Source: a candidate division NC10 bacterium CSP1-5 (lineage in GTDB: Bacteria; Methylomirabilota; Methylomirabilia; Methylomirabilales; CSP1-5). From it: a stretch of DNA of 27,892 nt. The translations under genes and the position numbers were made by a program. Location of the stretch: NCBI GenBank assembly GCA_001443495.1, contig LDXR01000026.1, forward strand, positions 1-27,892, given 5' to 3'. Position 1 is the stretch's first letter, and each line of letters begins with the position of its first letter. The notes under the pieces were generated by a model. It saw nothing but the letters and a program-made list of their open reading frames with translations. It did no database searches and was not told where the DNA came from. Shown piece after piece: positions 19,667 to 27,892 of the stretch.

Positions 19667-22395
19667 TAGGGCGCCTCCCCAGCGGGTTCCCACTCGACCC
19701 AGGCTTCAGTCAGCTCGAACGGCTCATTAACCGGACTAGCGCCGTCTGTCTCAACGTGCTCGAACTCTAGCTTGAACCTAATCCGCCTCCCGTTAAGCGG
19801 GCCTACGTCTAGCGCGAACTGGTCATAGGATCCGTCTGCGTTGCCCCCCAGAACGAACGAGTTGGCCGTGTTGAATGTGAGCCCTCCATCCTGCGATGCG
19901 CTGACATTCACACTGAACGGGCCGCGGTCTATATAGCCAATGTATATACGGTGGACTATGACATGCAGTGGGAAACCGTCAGGCCCGGCAAACGCCAGGT
20001 CCCCGGTCTCAATCGTGGACGTGATAAATTCTTTGAACCTACCAACAATGCCATCCTCGGCGGGGTCAGTAGGTAGAATTGAATCATCATCCGCTTCGCC
20101 AGGCGAGATCACGTCAAACGTCACATCATAGTCAGTTTTGAATGGAATCCCCTGCCCGGTCCCAATCATCATGTTGTCATTGCCACGAAGCGCAAGGGAC
20201 GTAGTTACCGAGTCGTCACGGATGGTCCATCGACCCGCGCATGAGGCAAAGTAGGGTAAGGTGACCCTATACCACTGGCCCTGTCGAAGGCTGTAGAAAA
20301 AGCCGTTAGTGGGGAGGATTTCTTCACCCTCGGGCACAAATAACCAATAGCCAGCCCCCTGCGGGTCAATCTCTGCAAATGAGTTCGAGGCGATGGTCAT
20401 GGGGTTAGAGTCGTCACGCAATTCCTTATGGATCTCATCCCCCACCGCTCGTACCTGCGACCCGTCGAACATGAACACGTTAAGGCCCTTGGCGGGGCTA
20501 AAGCCTAGCCATAGCTGAATAGTATTGCCATCGGGCGTAATAACAGTTTGAAAGGTGCGGGGGGCCACAATGCCTGAATGAAAATCAATCACGTCGCGAA
20601 TAAATGGGATGACGCTGTTACCTGTGCGCCGGAGCAAGTAAACCCCCTGCTCCTTGACCGCCGTGCAGGTGTCTTCAGTTATGACGCCTAGTGCTAGAAT
20701 CCCCCCAGGAGTATCTAACAGGTCCGCATCGCCAGCCGAGGCTCCATTGTGGGTTCCCCCGTTTTGAAACACAGACCACGCAATACGCTCGGGGGTCTGC
20801 GTACCGTCCTCATTGACCCATCCGTAGAATATGCGATCCGCGAAAGCCTCCACGCACCGGCCTGTTATGGGGTTGGCGCCATCCAGGTTTGTCGAAAGCG
20901 CCTCGAACACGCCTCCAGCCGTAGGATAGCGCCGGGTATCGTCTATACCGTTGACCACATAAAGCTGGCCATAGAGGATCGTATGGTCTAGAGGTACTGG
21001 ACCAGTGGTTATATTAGCTGTGCCTCCAGCCACATCAAGTATGGCTTGACCGAAGGCATCGGTCCCGAGTTTGAAGTAGTTATTAGTCGTAACGTAAATT
21101 GCCGACTTGCCTAGCACGTTGTCGTCAGCGTTGTTATCTGCGGTGGCTTGCAGAATATCGATCGCAAGATAGTCTATGCCTACTTGGGGGGCCGAGGAGA
21201 GCTTCCCCCCGATAAACAACCCAGTCTGGTCGATTACAAAATTCTGCCCGCCGCCCACGTACTTGAAAATAAACTGCCCGCTGGTTATGTCCGCTGTGGT
21301 CCATGCCAGAGACGTAGCCGGATTGAGCGGGGATGCGGCTAGAATATCGAAAGCCCTGTACACGCTATCAAAGTTGGAGATTTCAACATTTGACCCAAGT
21401 GTGTATTCAACGCCGCCCACCTTATAGATAATATCTAGCTTGGGCTCGGCTAGTTGCACTTTATTCCCGCCCACGAGTAACACAAGCTCATTTATGGTGC
21501 TAAAGGTGCTATTGGGTGCGGGAAACGTGAATCCCTGCTTGTCGTTTAGTCCGCCCGGCCCTGGATCCGGCTGTACACCATTCAACTGGTGAGCCGGGGG
21601 AGCGTCCCACAGGACCCAAGGGGATTCATTAAAATCTGCAAAGCTGGCAGTGGACAGGTCCTCGGCATCACGCCATGCAGTATCGTCGCCATTACCGTTA
21701 GGCAACAACATATCCACGCCGCTTATGTCCCCGTCCACGTACTGGATGATTATCTCATCGTCGCTCCAGACGCCCTGAAGTTGAATGTTATCCCACTCAG
21801 AAGTACCGGAGTCCGTAGCGGAGACCGATATGGTCGCTGTGCCAATGAGGTTATCATCAGATATGCTGCCAGCGTAGAAGTTCAGAACCGCCCGCGTGCC
21901 GTTAATGGCTAACAGTCTGGCGCGGCCCCGTAGCACTCGGCCCACGGTGATGTCTGGGGAGTTGACAGGATCCACAAATCCTATAGCCACATCCGCGCCG
22001 AGCGTGGGCGTCCTAATAACCGCCGCATCGAGCGTGCCCGTCTCGTCTATATCTAAGTGGAGGTTGGTCGTAGTAACCCCGTCATTCCTGAACCACCCGT
22101 TATTAGTCCCCGTCGCGTCGGGACGAATCGTCTCCGCCACGTATGAGTAACCCGACCGGCCTTCGGCAGACGAGCCAGGATTGTTAATCTCCGCGATAAC
22201 TACCGTAGTTCCTACTTGTGTATTGTCTGGGAGATTCTCGTTCCGTACGCCCTTGGGATTGACAAACCCCGGCCTGCGCCTGAGCGCACCATCGCGCGCT
22301 ATTACATTCGTGAGCGTCCGCCACTTGACTTCGTTAGCGGGCCGACTTGATCTGAGGCCCTGGTCATCGAGCGGAGTTAGCTGTGTAAAGGGCAT
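19666..22395 (-). CDS. Tail nozzle / tubular protein B-like (T7 gp12 or P22 gp10 type)
   Basis: 909 residues from ATG 22395 (TAATG overlap with the adaptor gene). The start carries the signature of podovirus nozzle proteins: RPANEVKWRTLTNVIARDGA (18-37) then LRRRPGF. The rest is almost all beta strand with blade-like units, e.g. AFADRIFYGWVNEDGTQTPE, TCTAVKEQGVYLLRRTGNS and ERIAWSVFQNGGTH, which suggests a propeller-type core. The C-terminal 200 residues have a beta-sandwich pattern (GPFSVNVSASQDGGLTFNTA). It likely forms the tube tip below the adaptor ring. It is about as long as or slightly longer than T7 gp12. Confidence 0.78.
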   Translation of the reverse strand: MPFTQLTPLDDQGLRSSRPANEVKWRTLTNVIARDGALRRRPGFVNPKGVRNENLPDNTQVGTTVVIAEINNPGSSAEGRSGYSYVAETIRPDATGTNNGWFRNDGVTTTNLHLDIDETGTLDAAVIRTPTLGADVAIGFVDPVNSPDITVGRVLRGRARLLAINGTRAVLNFYAGSISDDNLIGTATISVSATDSGTSEWDNIQLQGVWSDDEIIIQYVDGDISGVDMLLPNGNGDDTAWRDAEDLSTASFADFNESPWVLWDAPPAHQLNGVQPDPGPGGLNDKQGFTFPAPNSTFSTINELVLLVGGNKVQLAEPKLDIIYKVGGVEYTLGSNVEISNFDSVYRAFDILAASPLNPATSLAWTTADITSGQFIFKYVGGGQNFVIDQTGLFIGGKLSSAPQVGIDYLAIDILQATADNNADDNVLGKSAIYVTTNNYFKLGTDAFGQAILDVAGGTANITTGPVPLDHTILYGQLYVVNGIDDTRRYPTAGGVFEALSTNLDGANPITGRCVEAFADRIFYGWVNEDGTQTPERIAWSVFQNGGTHNGASAGDADLLDTPGGILALGVITEDTCTAVKEQGVYLLRRTGNSVIPFIRDVIDFHSGIVAPRTFQTVITPDGNTIQLWLGFSPAKGLNVFMFDGSQVRAVGDEIHKELRDDSNPMTIASNSFAEIDPQGAGYWLFVPEGEEILPTNGFFYSLRQGQWYRVTLPYFASCAGRWTIRDDSVTTSLALRGNDNMMIGTGQGIPFKTDYDVTFDVISPGEADDDSILPTDPAEDGIVGRFKEFITSTIETGDLAFAGPDGFPLHVIVHRIYIGYIDRGPFSVNVSASQDGGLTFNTANSFVLGGNADGSYDQFALDVGPLNGRRIRFKLEFEHVETDGASPVNEPFELTEAWVEWEPAGEAP

Positions 22396-23054
22396 TAGAA
22401 ATCGCTATTGATACCAGTGTTAGAGATCGGGTACATCTGGGACCACGAGGACTCGTCCTCAATTCCCTTGGGGCTCTCGCGGGAGGAGATCATTTGCTCG
22501 TAAACTGCAAACTTGGCGCTTGCTTTGGCCTCGGCATTGAGGTCTAACATAGTCAAAGCTGAGGCATATTGTTCCACCGGCAGGAGCCATTCCTCGTTCA
22601 GCGGGAACGTATCTCCGCTATTCACTAGGTCGGTGAAGTCTTTCAGATACGTGAGCTTTATTGTTCGGCTAGTACCATCGGGGATTTTCGAGTATAGGAT
22701 CAAGTTATTGCCCTGTCGGGTCCAGCGCCGAGGATCCCCCAGATTGGACGTGTCTGAAGTATCCTGTTGCAGCCTATTGAAGTGCTCGATGTCGCCTCGG
22801 AGCAGGGGAACATCGTCCGTGTTATCCCGGACGTATAGAACCGCTAACAAGTCCGTAGCGATGGTCGAGAACGCATAGCTAGAGGTCCCGCTAGACGTAG
22901 CGAACGTGGCCGTGGTTTGCATCTCTTGCGGGCGAGCGCGTAAAATCGTATGTCGCGTGGCCTCGTTAATATTCGCCGTGACCTGCGAGTCCGCGCCCGT
23001 CTTGGACCCCGAGCGAAACTTGACCCGCGCTAGGATGTCAGAAAGTACCGCCAT
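22395..23054 (-). CDS. Head-tail adaptor (tubular protein A / gp11-like)
   Basis: 219 residues from ATG 23054 (TAATG overlap with the LamG gene), with GAAGGA upstream on the - strand. The layout fits adaptor proteins: N-terminal helices (ILARVKFRSG, VTANINEATRHTILRARPQEM), a beta segment TTATFATSSGTSSYAFSTI, then DNTDDVPLLRGDIEHFNRLQ, GDPRRWTRQGNNLILYSKIP and a C-terminal helix EQYASALTMLDLNAEAKASA. Such proteins form a ring between portal and nozzle. The nozzle gene follows directly, as in T7-like phages. Exact family name not certain. Confidence 0.78.
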   Translation of the reverse strand: MAVLSDILARVKFRSGSKTGADSQVTANINEATRHTILRARPQEMQTTATFATSSGTSSYAFSTIATDLLAVLYVRDNTDDVPLLRGDIEHFNRLQQDTSDTSNLGDPRRWTRQGNNLILYSKIPDGTSRTIKLTYLKDFTDLVNSGDTFPLNEEWLLPVEQYASALTMLDLNAEAKASAKFAVYEQMISSRESPKGIEDESSWSQMYPISNTGINSDF

Positions 23055-24034
23055 TATCTGTCCTTCTCTTCCTTGTCGTCCTCACGGTCTTGGAAGATCA
23101 TCGAGAGGAAGTCGGTGTGGGGCTGCTCTTCTCTAGTTGTGTCGTCCAGCTCGTCCTGGCCCATGCGCTGCCCGTAGCCTGGTATCCCCTCCCGCTTTTC
23201 TACGAAGGTGTCCCCGCGCGGGTACAGGAATCCCGACCGTTCCGACATGAACCACCTGAGCCCCGGCGTAGGCCACTTGGCATGATGGCGATAGGGGCTA
23301 AGATCCGAGTCGTTAGCCGGTGTACCGACCATATTAAAAGACCCACCAATACCCTTGTTCTGGCCAAAGGCGGGCCCATAGCCATGCAGAAATACCGAGG
23401 GCCTCGCGCCAGTAGCGAAACTCGCGTCGTGTCCGTAGCCTACGGGCTTATATTGAACTCCCGGCTCTGACTTGAGAAACTCCCCCTGGCTATTACTAGA
23501 GTTGTCCTGTGAAACAAATTTACCAAGCTCGTCCGAATCGCTCAGGTCAACGAAGGTCGTAGGGTCGAAAAATACCTCCGCAATATCGCCGTTCCAGAGC
23601 CTCGCAGCATCATGACTCCGCGCACCGGCCGCTGCCGTAGTCCCCGTGTAGTCAATATTCGCGTCAGTCTGCGTAACGACCGTCCCGCGAGCCTCGACCC
23701 TGTCCAGATAGAGGTGGAACTCGGCGTTAGCTAAATCCCAGCTCGTGACGAGGTGGTGGTAGTTGGTGAGGTTGGTGATTGCTACGTCAGCGGGGTAGGC
23801 GAGAATACTAACACCGGCCGAATTCGACCCGGCCACTTGCACCAGATTCGCAGCGTCGAGCGTGACGGAGAAACGCTCGCTGGCCCCCTGGCTTATAGAG
23901 AACAGCGTCTGTATGGATCCAATCGCCGCTCGCCTAAACCAGCAGGCAAACGTCCCCACCTTCGCGTCGGCCGCGCTTTTGAGCCCGTCCGACCTTAGAT
24001 AGTATTCGCTCGTGCCATCAAGCGTTACAGCCAT
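23054..24034 (-). CDS. LamG / concanavalin-like virion protein
   Basis: 326 residues from ATG 24034; an upstream in-frame GTG at 24064 has no ribosome site, and MAVTLDGTSEYYLR is a typical LamG beginning. Residues about 1-180 show the jelly-roll pattern (TFACWFRRAAIGSIQTLFSI, NYHHLVTSWDLANAEFHLYL, RLWNGDIAEVFFD). LamG-type folds bind sugars or act as passive structural sandwiches. The C-terminal part is polar and ends in an acidic/basic run (QDREDDKEEKDR). It sits between head and connector genes, so a head- or neck-associated decoration protein is likely; host glycan binding is a possibility. Confidence 0.75.
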   Translation of the reverse strand: MAVTLDGTSEYYLRSDGLKSAADAKVGTFACWFRRAAIGSIQTLFSISQGASERFSVTLDAANLVQVAGSNSAGVSILAYPADVAITNLTNYHHLVTSWDLANAEFHLYLDRVEARGTVVTQTDANIDYTGTTAAAGARSHDAARLWNGDIAEVFFDPTTFVDLSDSDELGKFVSQDNSSNSQGEFLKSEPGVQYKPVGYGHDASFATGARPSVFLHGYGPAFGQNKGIGGSFNMVGTPANDSDLSPYRHHAKWPTPGLRWFMSERSGFLYPRGDTFVEKREGIPGYGQRMGQDELDDTTREEQPHTDFLSMIFQDREDDKEEKDR

Positions 24035-24102
24035 AGGGCGGGAACCCTGCCAAAGGGCCCCCACCCCCGGCCGATGTTCGGGTAGGCCATATTAGCCCTC
24101 CC

Positions 24103-24450
24103 CTACAGTCCGCTTGCTTCGTGCCCGTGGTAGACGTAGACTTTGGCGTTTAGTGGGAGATCGTTGATATAAATCCCGTCCACTACTTGATTCACCACAT
24201 GATCCGTGACCGCGTTTGCAGCCGCCGTGACTATGGGCAAAATCTCGTAGCGTGCGTGGTCGCCGCTAGATGTGTTCTGGCGCGACAAGATCTCAACCGT
24301 TCCGCCGTCGCCTCCCATGATTTTGATGCGAGAGACGTAGGGCTTGACCTCGCTAAAGTTGACAGCTACGCCGTCCTCGTTAGGGCCAAACCCCTCGCCT
24401 TGACCTTCGGCATCGAAGACCCAAGGGTTGGCCTTAATGTCTTTTGGCAT
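24103..24450 (-). CDS. Small virion-region hypothetical protein
   Basis: 115 residues from ATG 24450, with GGGGGT upstream on the - strand. It is predicted mostly beta (VKPYVSRIKIMGGDGGTVEI, HARYEILPIVTAAANAV, NAKVYVYHG) and has no catalytic motif. It lies between the beta-helix protein and the LamG protein in the head gene cluster, so a minor head or neck protein is plausible. No family recognised. The 68 bases downstream of its stop (24035-24102) show no feature. Confidence 0.68.
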   Translation of the reverse strand: MPKDIKANPWVFDAEGQGEGFGPNEDGVAVNFSEVKPYVSRIKIMGGDGGTVEILSRQNTSSGDHARYEILPIVTAAANAVTDHVVNQVVDGIYINDLPLNAKVYVYHGHEASGL

Positions 24451-24468
24451 TAGAGATACCCCCCTGGA

Positions 24469-25425
24469 TTAGTTATCGAACGTGGAACCGTCAACCACCC
24501 CAATCGCGTTGTAGTTGCCAACGAAACGGAAGCTCGTGCCCGAGATGTCAATCTTAGTCGCGTCGAGCGCCGCATCGTCTCCGAAGTAATTGCCAGAGAT
24601 TAAGCCACTATTCGTAGCCTCATCCCCGCCCGAGAAACTAGCCTGGTCCATATCGAGATAGACCGCCTTGTCGATTGAGACGAACTGGTTGCCATAGATT
24701 ACAACATCCTGGCAAATACCAGCCCCGCCCCCCGACGCTCCAGCCGCAGTAGCAATATCGTCACCGGTGTTGTCGATGAAGCGATTGTAGAGGATTTGAT
24801 TGTGAGTCGTGCCAACTCCATTTGGGGCATCCGCATGCTGCATAATCAGCGCATCCGTATTGCCGTCCCTGAAGAGGCAATTCACAACCGCACCTTCTGA
24901 CGCTGTGAAACTATCGTCAGTCGCATCGCCAACAAGTTGGAGCAGACCGCTATCGCCAGTACGACCGTCGAAAACGCAGTCCTCGTACAAGAACCCGTTT
25001 CCTTCCTGCCGCACAGCCACAGCACTTGCCCGAGCCCGGAACCTAAGACTCCTAACGACCACGCCCTGTGAGTTATCCACAAACAGGGCACGGCCACTAG
25101 CGGGCTCCACGTCCGGCCTACCGTAACCCGAGCGAACGCCCATGATGGTCACGTAGTCCTTAGACGTAACGGTGACAGTTTCGACGTAGGTGCCAGGATA
25201 GACGAGAATGACATCGCCCGCTCCGCTGGTCGAGAGATCCACTGCTTGCTGAATCGTCTGGACTGGGTGCTCGGCAGTGCCGTCAAACTCATCTGACCCA
25301 TTCGTGCCGTCTACGAAGAGAACCTTACCGGGGGTGGCTGGATTGGGAACACCCAACCACGGTCCGCCGCCAAACTGGGGAATCCCGAAGGAGGTGGCGC
25401 CATTCTGAAAGTTAGTGAAAGGCAT
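24469..25425 (-). CDS. Right-handed beta-helix virion protein
   Basis: 318 residues from ATG 25425, preceded by GGAGGTGA, one of the best ribosome sites here. After a Gly-rich leader (FGIPQFGGGPW), VLFVDGTNGSDEFDGTAEHP (35-54) and TIQQAVDLSTSGAGDVILVYPGTYVE are the standard entry of pectate-lyase-type beta-helices. Turns follow: VVVRSLRFRARASAVAV, NGFLYEDCVFDG, GAVVNCLFRDGN, HNQILYNRFIDNTG, DVVIYGNQFV, GLISGNYFGDD. The fold is usual for tailspikes and polysaccharide lyases. But the gene lies beside the capsid gene, not with the fibre, suggesting a head decoration or capsid spike. No catalytic triad was identified. Confidence 0.85.
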   Translation of the reverse strand: MPFTNFQNGATSFGIPQFGGGPWLGVPNPATPGKVLFVDGTNGSDEFDGTAEHPVQTIQQAVDLSTSGAGDVILVYPGTYVETVTVTSKDYVTIMGVRSGYGRPDVEPASGRALFVDNSQGVVVRSLRFRARASAVAVRQEGNGFLYEDCVFDGRTGDSGLLQLVGDATDDSFTASEGAVVNCLFRDGNTDALIMQHADAPNGVGTTHNQILYNRFIDNTGDDIATAAGASGGGAGICQDVVIYGNQFVSIDKAVYLDMDQASFSGGDEATNSGLISGNYFGDDAALDATKIDISGTSFRFVGNYNAIGVVDGSTFDN

Positions 25426-25438
25426 TCGTCACCTCCCC

Positions 25439-26365
25439 CTAGAATCCCTTAGAGCCATAAACGCCAGGCCACCGACCGAACGATGTGAACAGCCGCGAAC
25501 GGGTCTTTACGATCAAATTCCCGGTCGGGAAGTCAATGCTCGTCTCAAACTGCGGGTGAACACGAATGAACATATTCAGGTCGTGCTTCCGCTTCTCAGA
25601 GAGCAAGAACCACTGGTTGGTGGCAGTGAAGTAACGAGACGCGATAAACTCGCTAATCCCGTTCATGTCCGGACCCTGCTTTACCCAGTTTTCCTCATGA
25701 TTCGCTGTGTCGTAGCGCATCGCGTTCTTGAAGATCTTAGCCGCGATGAACTGGTCACTGGTATCAACAATCGCCAGACTTGGGGTGTGGAAGACCGGGA
25801 AGCCCTTCTCGTTAGTCCACGCGGTCATGGTGTTAACCGCGTTTTCTACTGCGAGCTGGGAAAGCGTCACATCGGTCGTTGGTTTGTTTGCTTGTGTATC
25901 CGGGTTGCCCAGATTCGGGTGGACCGCACTCAGAAGCGCCAGCCCGTCAAAACCCTGTAGCCGCGTGGTCGTGGCTGTGGTCGAGTTGTTCAGGATGTTA
26001 TATGCCTGAACCTCGAACAGGTTTCGCTGGGACTCCCGAAGGCCCTCAGTCATCCGGCCCATAATCCCGTGAAGCTCGTCCTCTCGGAGCACCTGGGTGA
26101 TAATGTAACCACCCACATACTCCAGCGGAGCGTACCTCTTCGTTGTGCCCTCGATTGCGTCTTCAAACAGGGGGGTCGAGCCCTCAGTGTGCTGAGGAAT
26201 CGAACCGAACTCTGCCATCCGCAAATCATCCTCGAATGCCCGCTTGGTCTCAACGATGTTGATCCAGCGCTGGTATTCGGGGCGAGAATTTTCGAGAGAA
26301 AGGAAGAAGATTTTCCGCAAGGGCGTATCGAGCAACTCAGGGAAATCAGAAGATCGCATCGCCAT
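25439..26365 (-). CDS. Major capsid protein (Mu gpT-like, HK97 fold)
   Basis: 308 residues from ATG 26365, preceded on the - strand by GGAGGT. Features of Mu-like head subunits: RPEYQRWINIVETKRAFEDD (28-47), LRMAEFGSIPQHTEG, RYAPLEYVGGYIITQVLRED (77-96), then a core with GFDGLALLSAVHPNLG and PSLAIVDTSDQ, and QWFLLSEKRKHDLNMFIRVH near the end. The protein forms the icosahedral shell. It lies directly downstream of a cement-like protein, the usual order. No N-terminal scaffold or protease domain is present. Confidence 0.88.
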   Translation of the reverse strand: MAMRSSDFPELLDTPLRKIFFLSLENSRPEYQRWINIVETKRAFEDDLRMAEFGSIPQHTEGSTPLFEDAIEGTTKRYAPLEYVGGYIITQVLREDELHGIMGRMTEGLRESQRNLFEVQAYNILNNSTTATTTRLQGFDGLALLSAVHPNLGNPDTQANKPTTDVTLSQLAVENAVNTMTAWTNEKGFPVFHTPSLAIVDTSDQFIAAKIFKNAMRYDTANHEENWVKQGPDMNGISEFIASRYFTATNQWFLLSEKRKHDLNMFIRVHPQFETSIDFPTGNLIVKTRSRLFTSFGRWPGVYGSKGF

Positions 26366-26394
26366 TGGAAACTACCTCCAGTTAAATTTAAAAA

Positions 26395-26952
26395 CTACTG
26401 CTGGGGCTCGTCATCGAGCACTGTGGCCAGGACCTTGAACAGGAGCCTGTCACCAGCATTAAGCGCCGAGGCGACCGCGTTAGGGTCAACTCCGCGCCGG
26501 GTTGCATCACGTGGGTCGAGTCCGATGACCTCAACAAAGGGGGAAGCCTCACCGGCTGCCCTTTCGAGGCCCCACTCATCTCCGTCTCCCGCTGTAGCCG
26601 ACATCTTGATCAAGGCGTAATTCTCCGCCACGTCGGTATCGTAATCCGGCGCGACAGTCGTGTCCTGATCAGTCAGTACAGCAGCAGTGAAGACATCACC
26701 AGGCTGGGGGATCAAAACATCAATCTCTGATCCCGCCGTCCCCGTCGCATCCTCTAGGGCAAAGCCCAGGAGAATGACAGAGTTGGGGACACCGGCCGTT
26801 GTAGCCAGCTCCTCAACTTCCTTCGAGGTCGAGTCGAGAACCACCGCAGCACCCTTTTTGAAGGTCTGCGAAGCCTCCTCGGCATACGACCTGATGGTCT
26901 TCGGACTTGCGTGCTCGTTCCTGACCCACTCAACAGTGTATTGAGTAGCCAT
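26395..26952 (-). CDS. Capsid cement / decoration-like protein
   Basis: 185 residues from ATG 26952, with GGAGG about nine bases upstream on the - strand. The pattern AEEASQTFKKGAAVVLDSTS, then SVILLGFALEDATGTAGSEI and VLIPQPGDVFTAAVLTDQDT, resembles small beta-rich decoration proteins (DUF2190-like) that start with a gain-of-value loop and stand just upstream of the capsid gene. Acidic overall. It probably stabilises the head shell. The family name is not certain. Confidence 0.65.
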   Translation of the reverse strand: MATQYTVEWVRNEHASPKTIRSYAEEASQTFKKGAAVVLDSTSKEVEELATTAGVPNSVILLGFALEDATGTAGSEIDVLIPQPGDVFTAAVLTDQDTTVAPDYDTDVAENYALIKMSATAGDGDEWGLERAAGEASPFVEVIGLDPRDATRRGVDPNAVASALNAGDRLLFKVLATVLDDEPQQ

Positions 26953-26977
26953 TCAGTTAAACCTCCGTTAGTGAAAA

Positions 26978-27574
26978 CTAGTTGTACTTAATCTGGCCGT
27001 CCTCTTCCTCAAAGGTACGAACGCCTTGACTGTACCCGAGGTCGTGGAATTGGCCCTTCGGCGCCATGTTCCATTTGGCTACGCGCTCTACGTCCTGGGC
27101 TACAAGTTCCTCCCAGAGCCGTTTCGGCGCGAACATAAGAACACAATCGCCGTTGCGAACATGCCCGGTGACTGTGCATTCGTAGAGTCCAGTACCCTTG
27201 AGTCCGCGCTCAGAGAATCCTGACTGATTTCCACCGTTATACAGGCAGAACTTATAGCCCAGGACCCTGTATTTGCTTACGTGCGCGTCAGATACCCAAC
27301 AATAGGCATAGTCGTCGGGCATCTTGACCCTACGCTCAACGTCAATATCCTGGTCATAGGCAAACTCGGGTACATGCGTCATGTCGGGGCGCCGGGTGCC
27401 TGAGATATAGTCACGCTGCGCTGGGACTTTGGTGGCGTCCCTATCGGGCGAGCGACCGATTTGATCGTCCACCGCTACAGTCTGGACCTCACCGCTCATG
27501 ATCTCCTCGACAGCCCTCGCGGCTATGGCCTTCGTATCCGGCTTGTTCACCTTAGCTGCTTTCGTAGTTGACAT
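26978..27574 (-). CDS. Hypothetical head-region protein
   Basis: 198 residues from ATG 27574, with AAGG close upstream on the - strand. The first 70 residues are helical, basic then polar (MSTTKAAKVNKPDTKAIAAR). The core is mixed (DYAYCWVSDAHVSKYRVLGY, GLYECTVTGHVRNGDCVLMF, APKRLWEELVAQDVERVAKW). The NGDCVLMFAPKRL stretch resembles uncharacterised proteins found upstream of podovirus capsid genes; this is recall only. A scaffolding or minor head role is plausible. The 48-residue gene upstream overlaps its first 23 bases. Confidence 0.7.
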   Translation of the reverse strand: MSTTKAAKVNKPDTKAIAARAVEEIMSGEVQTVAVDDQIGRSPDRDATKVPAQRDYISGTRRPDMTHVPEFAYDQDIDVERRVKMPDDYAYCWVSDAHVSKYRVLGYKFCLYNGGNQSGFSERGLKGTGLYECTVTGHVRNGDCVLMFAPKRLWEELVAQDVERVAKWNMAPKGQFHDLGYSQGVRTFEEEDGQIKYN

Positions 27575-27698
27575 TCGCCTTACCCTTTCCTGTCTGAATC
27601 ATTGCCGAGGTTTTGATCGGCAACTTTCGGCCACCCTCTATGTCGTCCCACTCGTCGGGGGTCATGTTGAGTCTAACCTGACGGTTGAAACTCTCCAT
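27552..27698 (-). CDS. 48-residue hypothetical protein
   Basis: ATG 27698 is preceded on the - strand by GAGGAG three bases away, and TAA lies at 27552-27554. The peptide is polar with LNMTPDEWDDIEGGRKLPIK in its middle, and has no membrane segment. It overlaps the next gene's start by 23 bases, a longer overlap than elsewhere in this arm. No family was recognised. Confidence 0.5.
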   Translation of the reverse strand: MESFNRQVRLNMTPDEWDDIEGGRKLPIKTSAMIQTGKGKANVNYESS

Positions 27699-27740
27699 AA
27701 TCTCCTCACGCGCCCAGTTCAGACCGTCGTCCTTACGCTC

Positions 27741-27890
27741 TTAACGAGCCGAGCCCCTCGGCTGTGACACTGGCATAGACACTGTTTGCTCCACTGCGCG
27801 GGGGCGGGTTGGTGTCCGCATCTGTCCGCCGTCTGGCGCGAGGTTGGAATCTTCTTTAGCCTTGTGCCCCTCGCGCTCCTTGGCCCTGCG
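27741..27890 (-). CDS. C-terminal part of a truncated gene at the right edge
   Basis: Open frame running in from the right end and stopping at TAA 27741-27743; 49 residues are visible. They are polar and disordered-looking, with a basic helical start (RRAKEREGHKAKED) and a Pro/Arg/Ser tail (MRTPTRPRAVEQTVS). The position upstream of the head genes fits the end of a portal or scaffold protein, but nothing in the visible part proves it. Confidence 0.5.
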   Translation of the reverse strand, partial: RRAKEREGHKAKEDSNLAPDGGQMRTPTRPRAVEQTVSMPVSQPRGSAR

Positions 27891-27892
27891 CT

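Overview
The window looks like part of a tailed, podovirus-like (T7-like gene order) bacteriophage genome or a phage contig. The evidence is two gene arms converging on one terminator-like hairpin at about 7577-7619, dense packing with start/stop overlaps, strong Shine-Dalgarno sites, frequent GTG/TTG starts, and a recognisable set of phage replication, head, tail, virion and lysis genes. No integrase, repressor, tRNA, IS element or CRISPR array was seen. Terminase and the body of the portal gene are not in the window and would be expected to the right of it. Several lipoprotein or N-terminal membrane-anchor signals and an M15 endolysin next to possible spanin-like proteins favour a Gram-negative host; this is inference.

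Left arm (1-7574, + strand): early/replication genes. It starts inside a gene and runs through a small anchored protein with an HExxH motif, a conserved-looking hypothetical, a HAD-type nucleotidase/phosphatase, small hypotheticals including a 47-residue membrane protein, and then a very unusual 949-residue DNA polymerase. The polymerase joins a uracil-DNA-glycosylase-like domain, interrupted by a DnaJ-type CxxCxGxG zinc module, to a 3'-5' exonuclease and a family A polymerase. A phage-type Dam adenine methyltransferase, a Cys-containing small protein, a hypothetical protein, a DUF3987-like P-loop ATPase (helicase/primase-associated) and a final small protein follow.

Right arm (7673-27890, - strand, so transcription enters from the right end): the order from upstream to downstream is a partial gene; two small or head-region proteins; a capsid-cement-like protein; the major capsid protein (Mu gpT-like HK97 fold); a right-handed beta-helix protein; a small virion-type protein; a LamG-like protein; a head-tail adaptor; a nozzle/tubular protein; a further structural protein; a fibre with a glycine-rich adhesin tip; a GNAT-like protein with an arginine-rich tail (T7 gp13-like position); two very large virion/ejection-type proteins (854 and 941 aa); a glycoside-hydrolase-like secreted protein; and a lysis block (TM/coiled-coil protein, M15 endolysin, lipoprotein, metallophosphoesterase, a small protein and a holin-like protein).

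How they work together: the left arm supplies DNA synthesis, DNA methylation and nucleotide handling. The right arm supplies the head, connector, tail, ejection apparatus, receptor binding and lysis. The most unusual system is the composite polymerase. Next come the six-copy [FY]QxGGxV repeats in the 854-residue protein and the beta-helix, LamG and glycoside hydrolase proteins, which point to an elaborate carbohydrate-facing virion or lysis strategy. There is no stretch over 300 bases without a gene.
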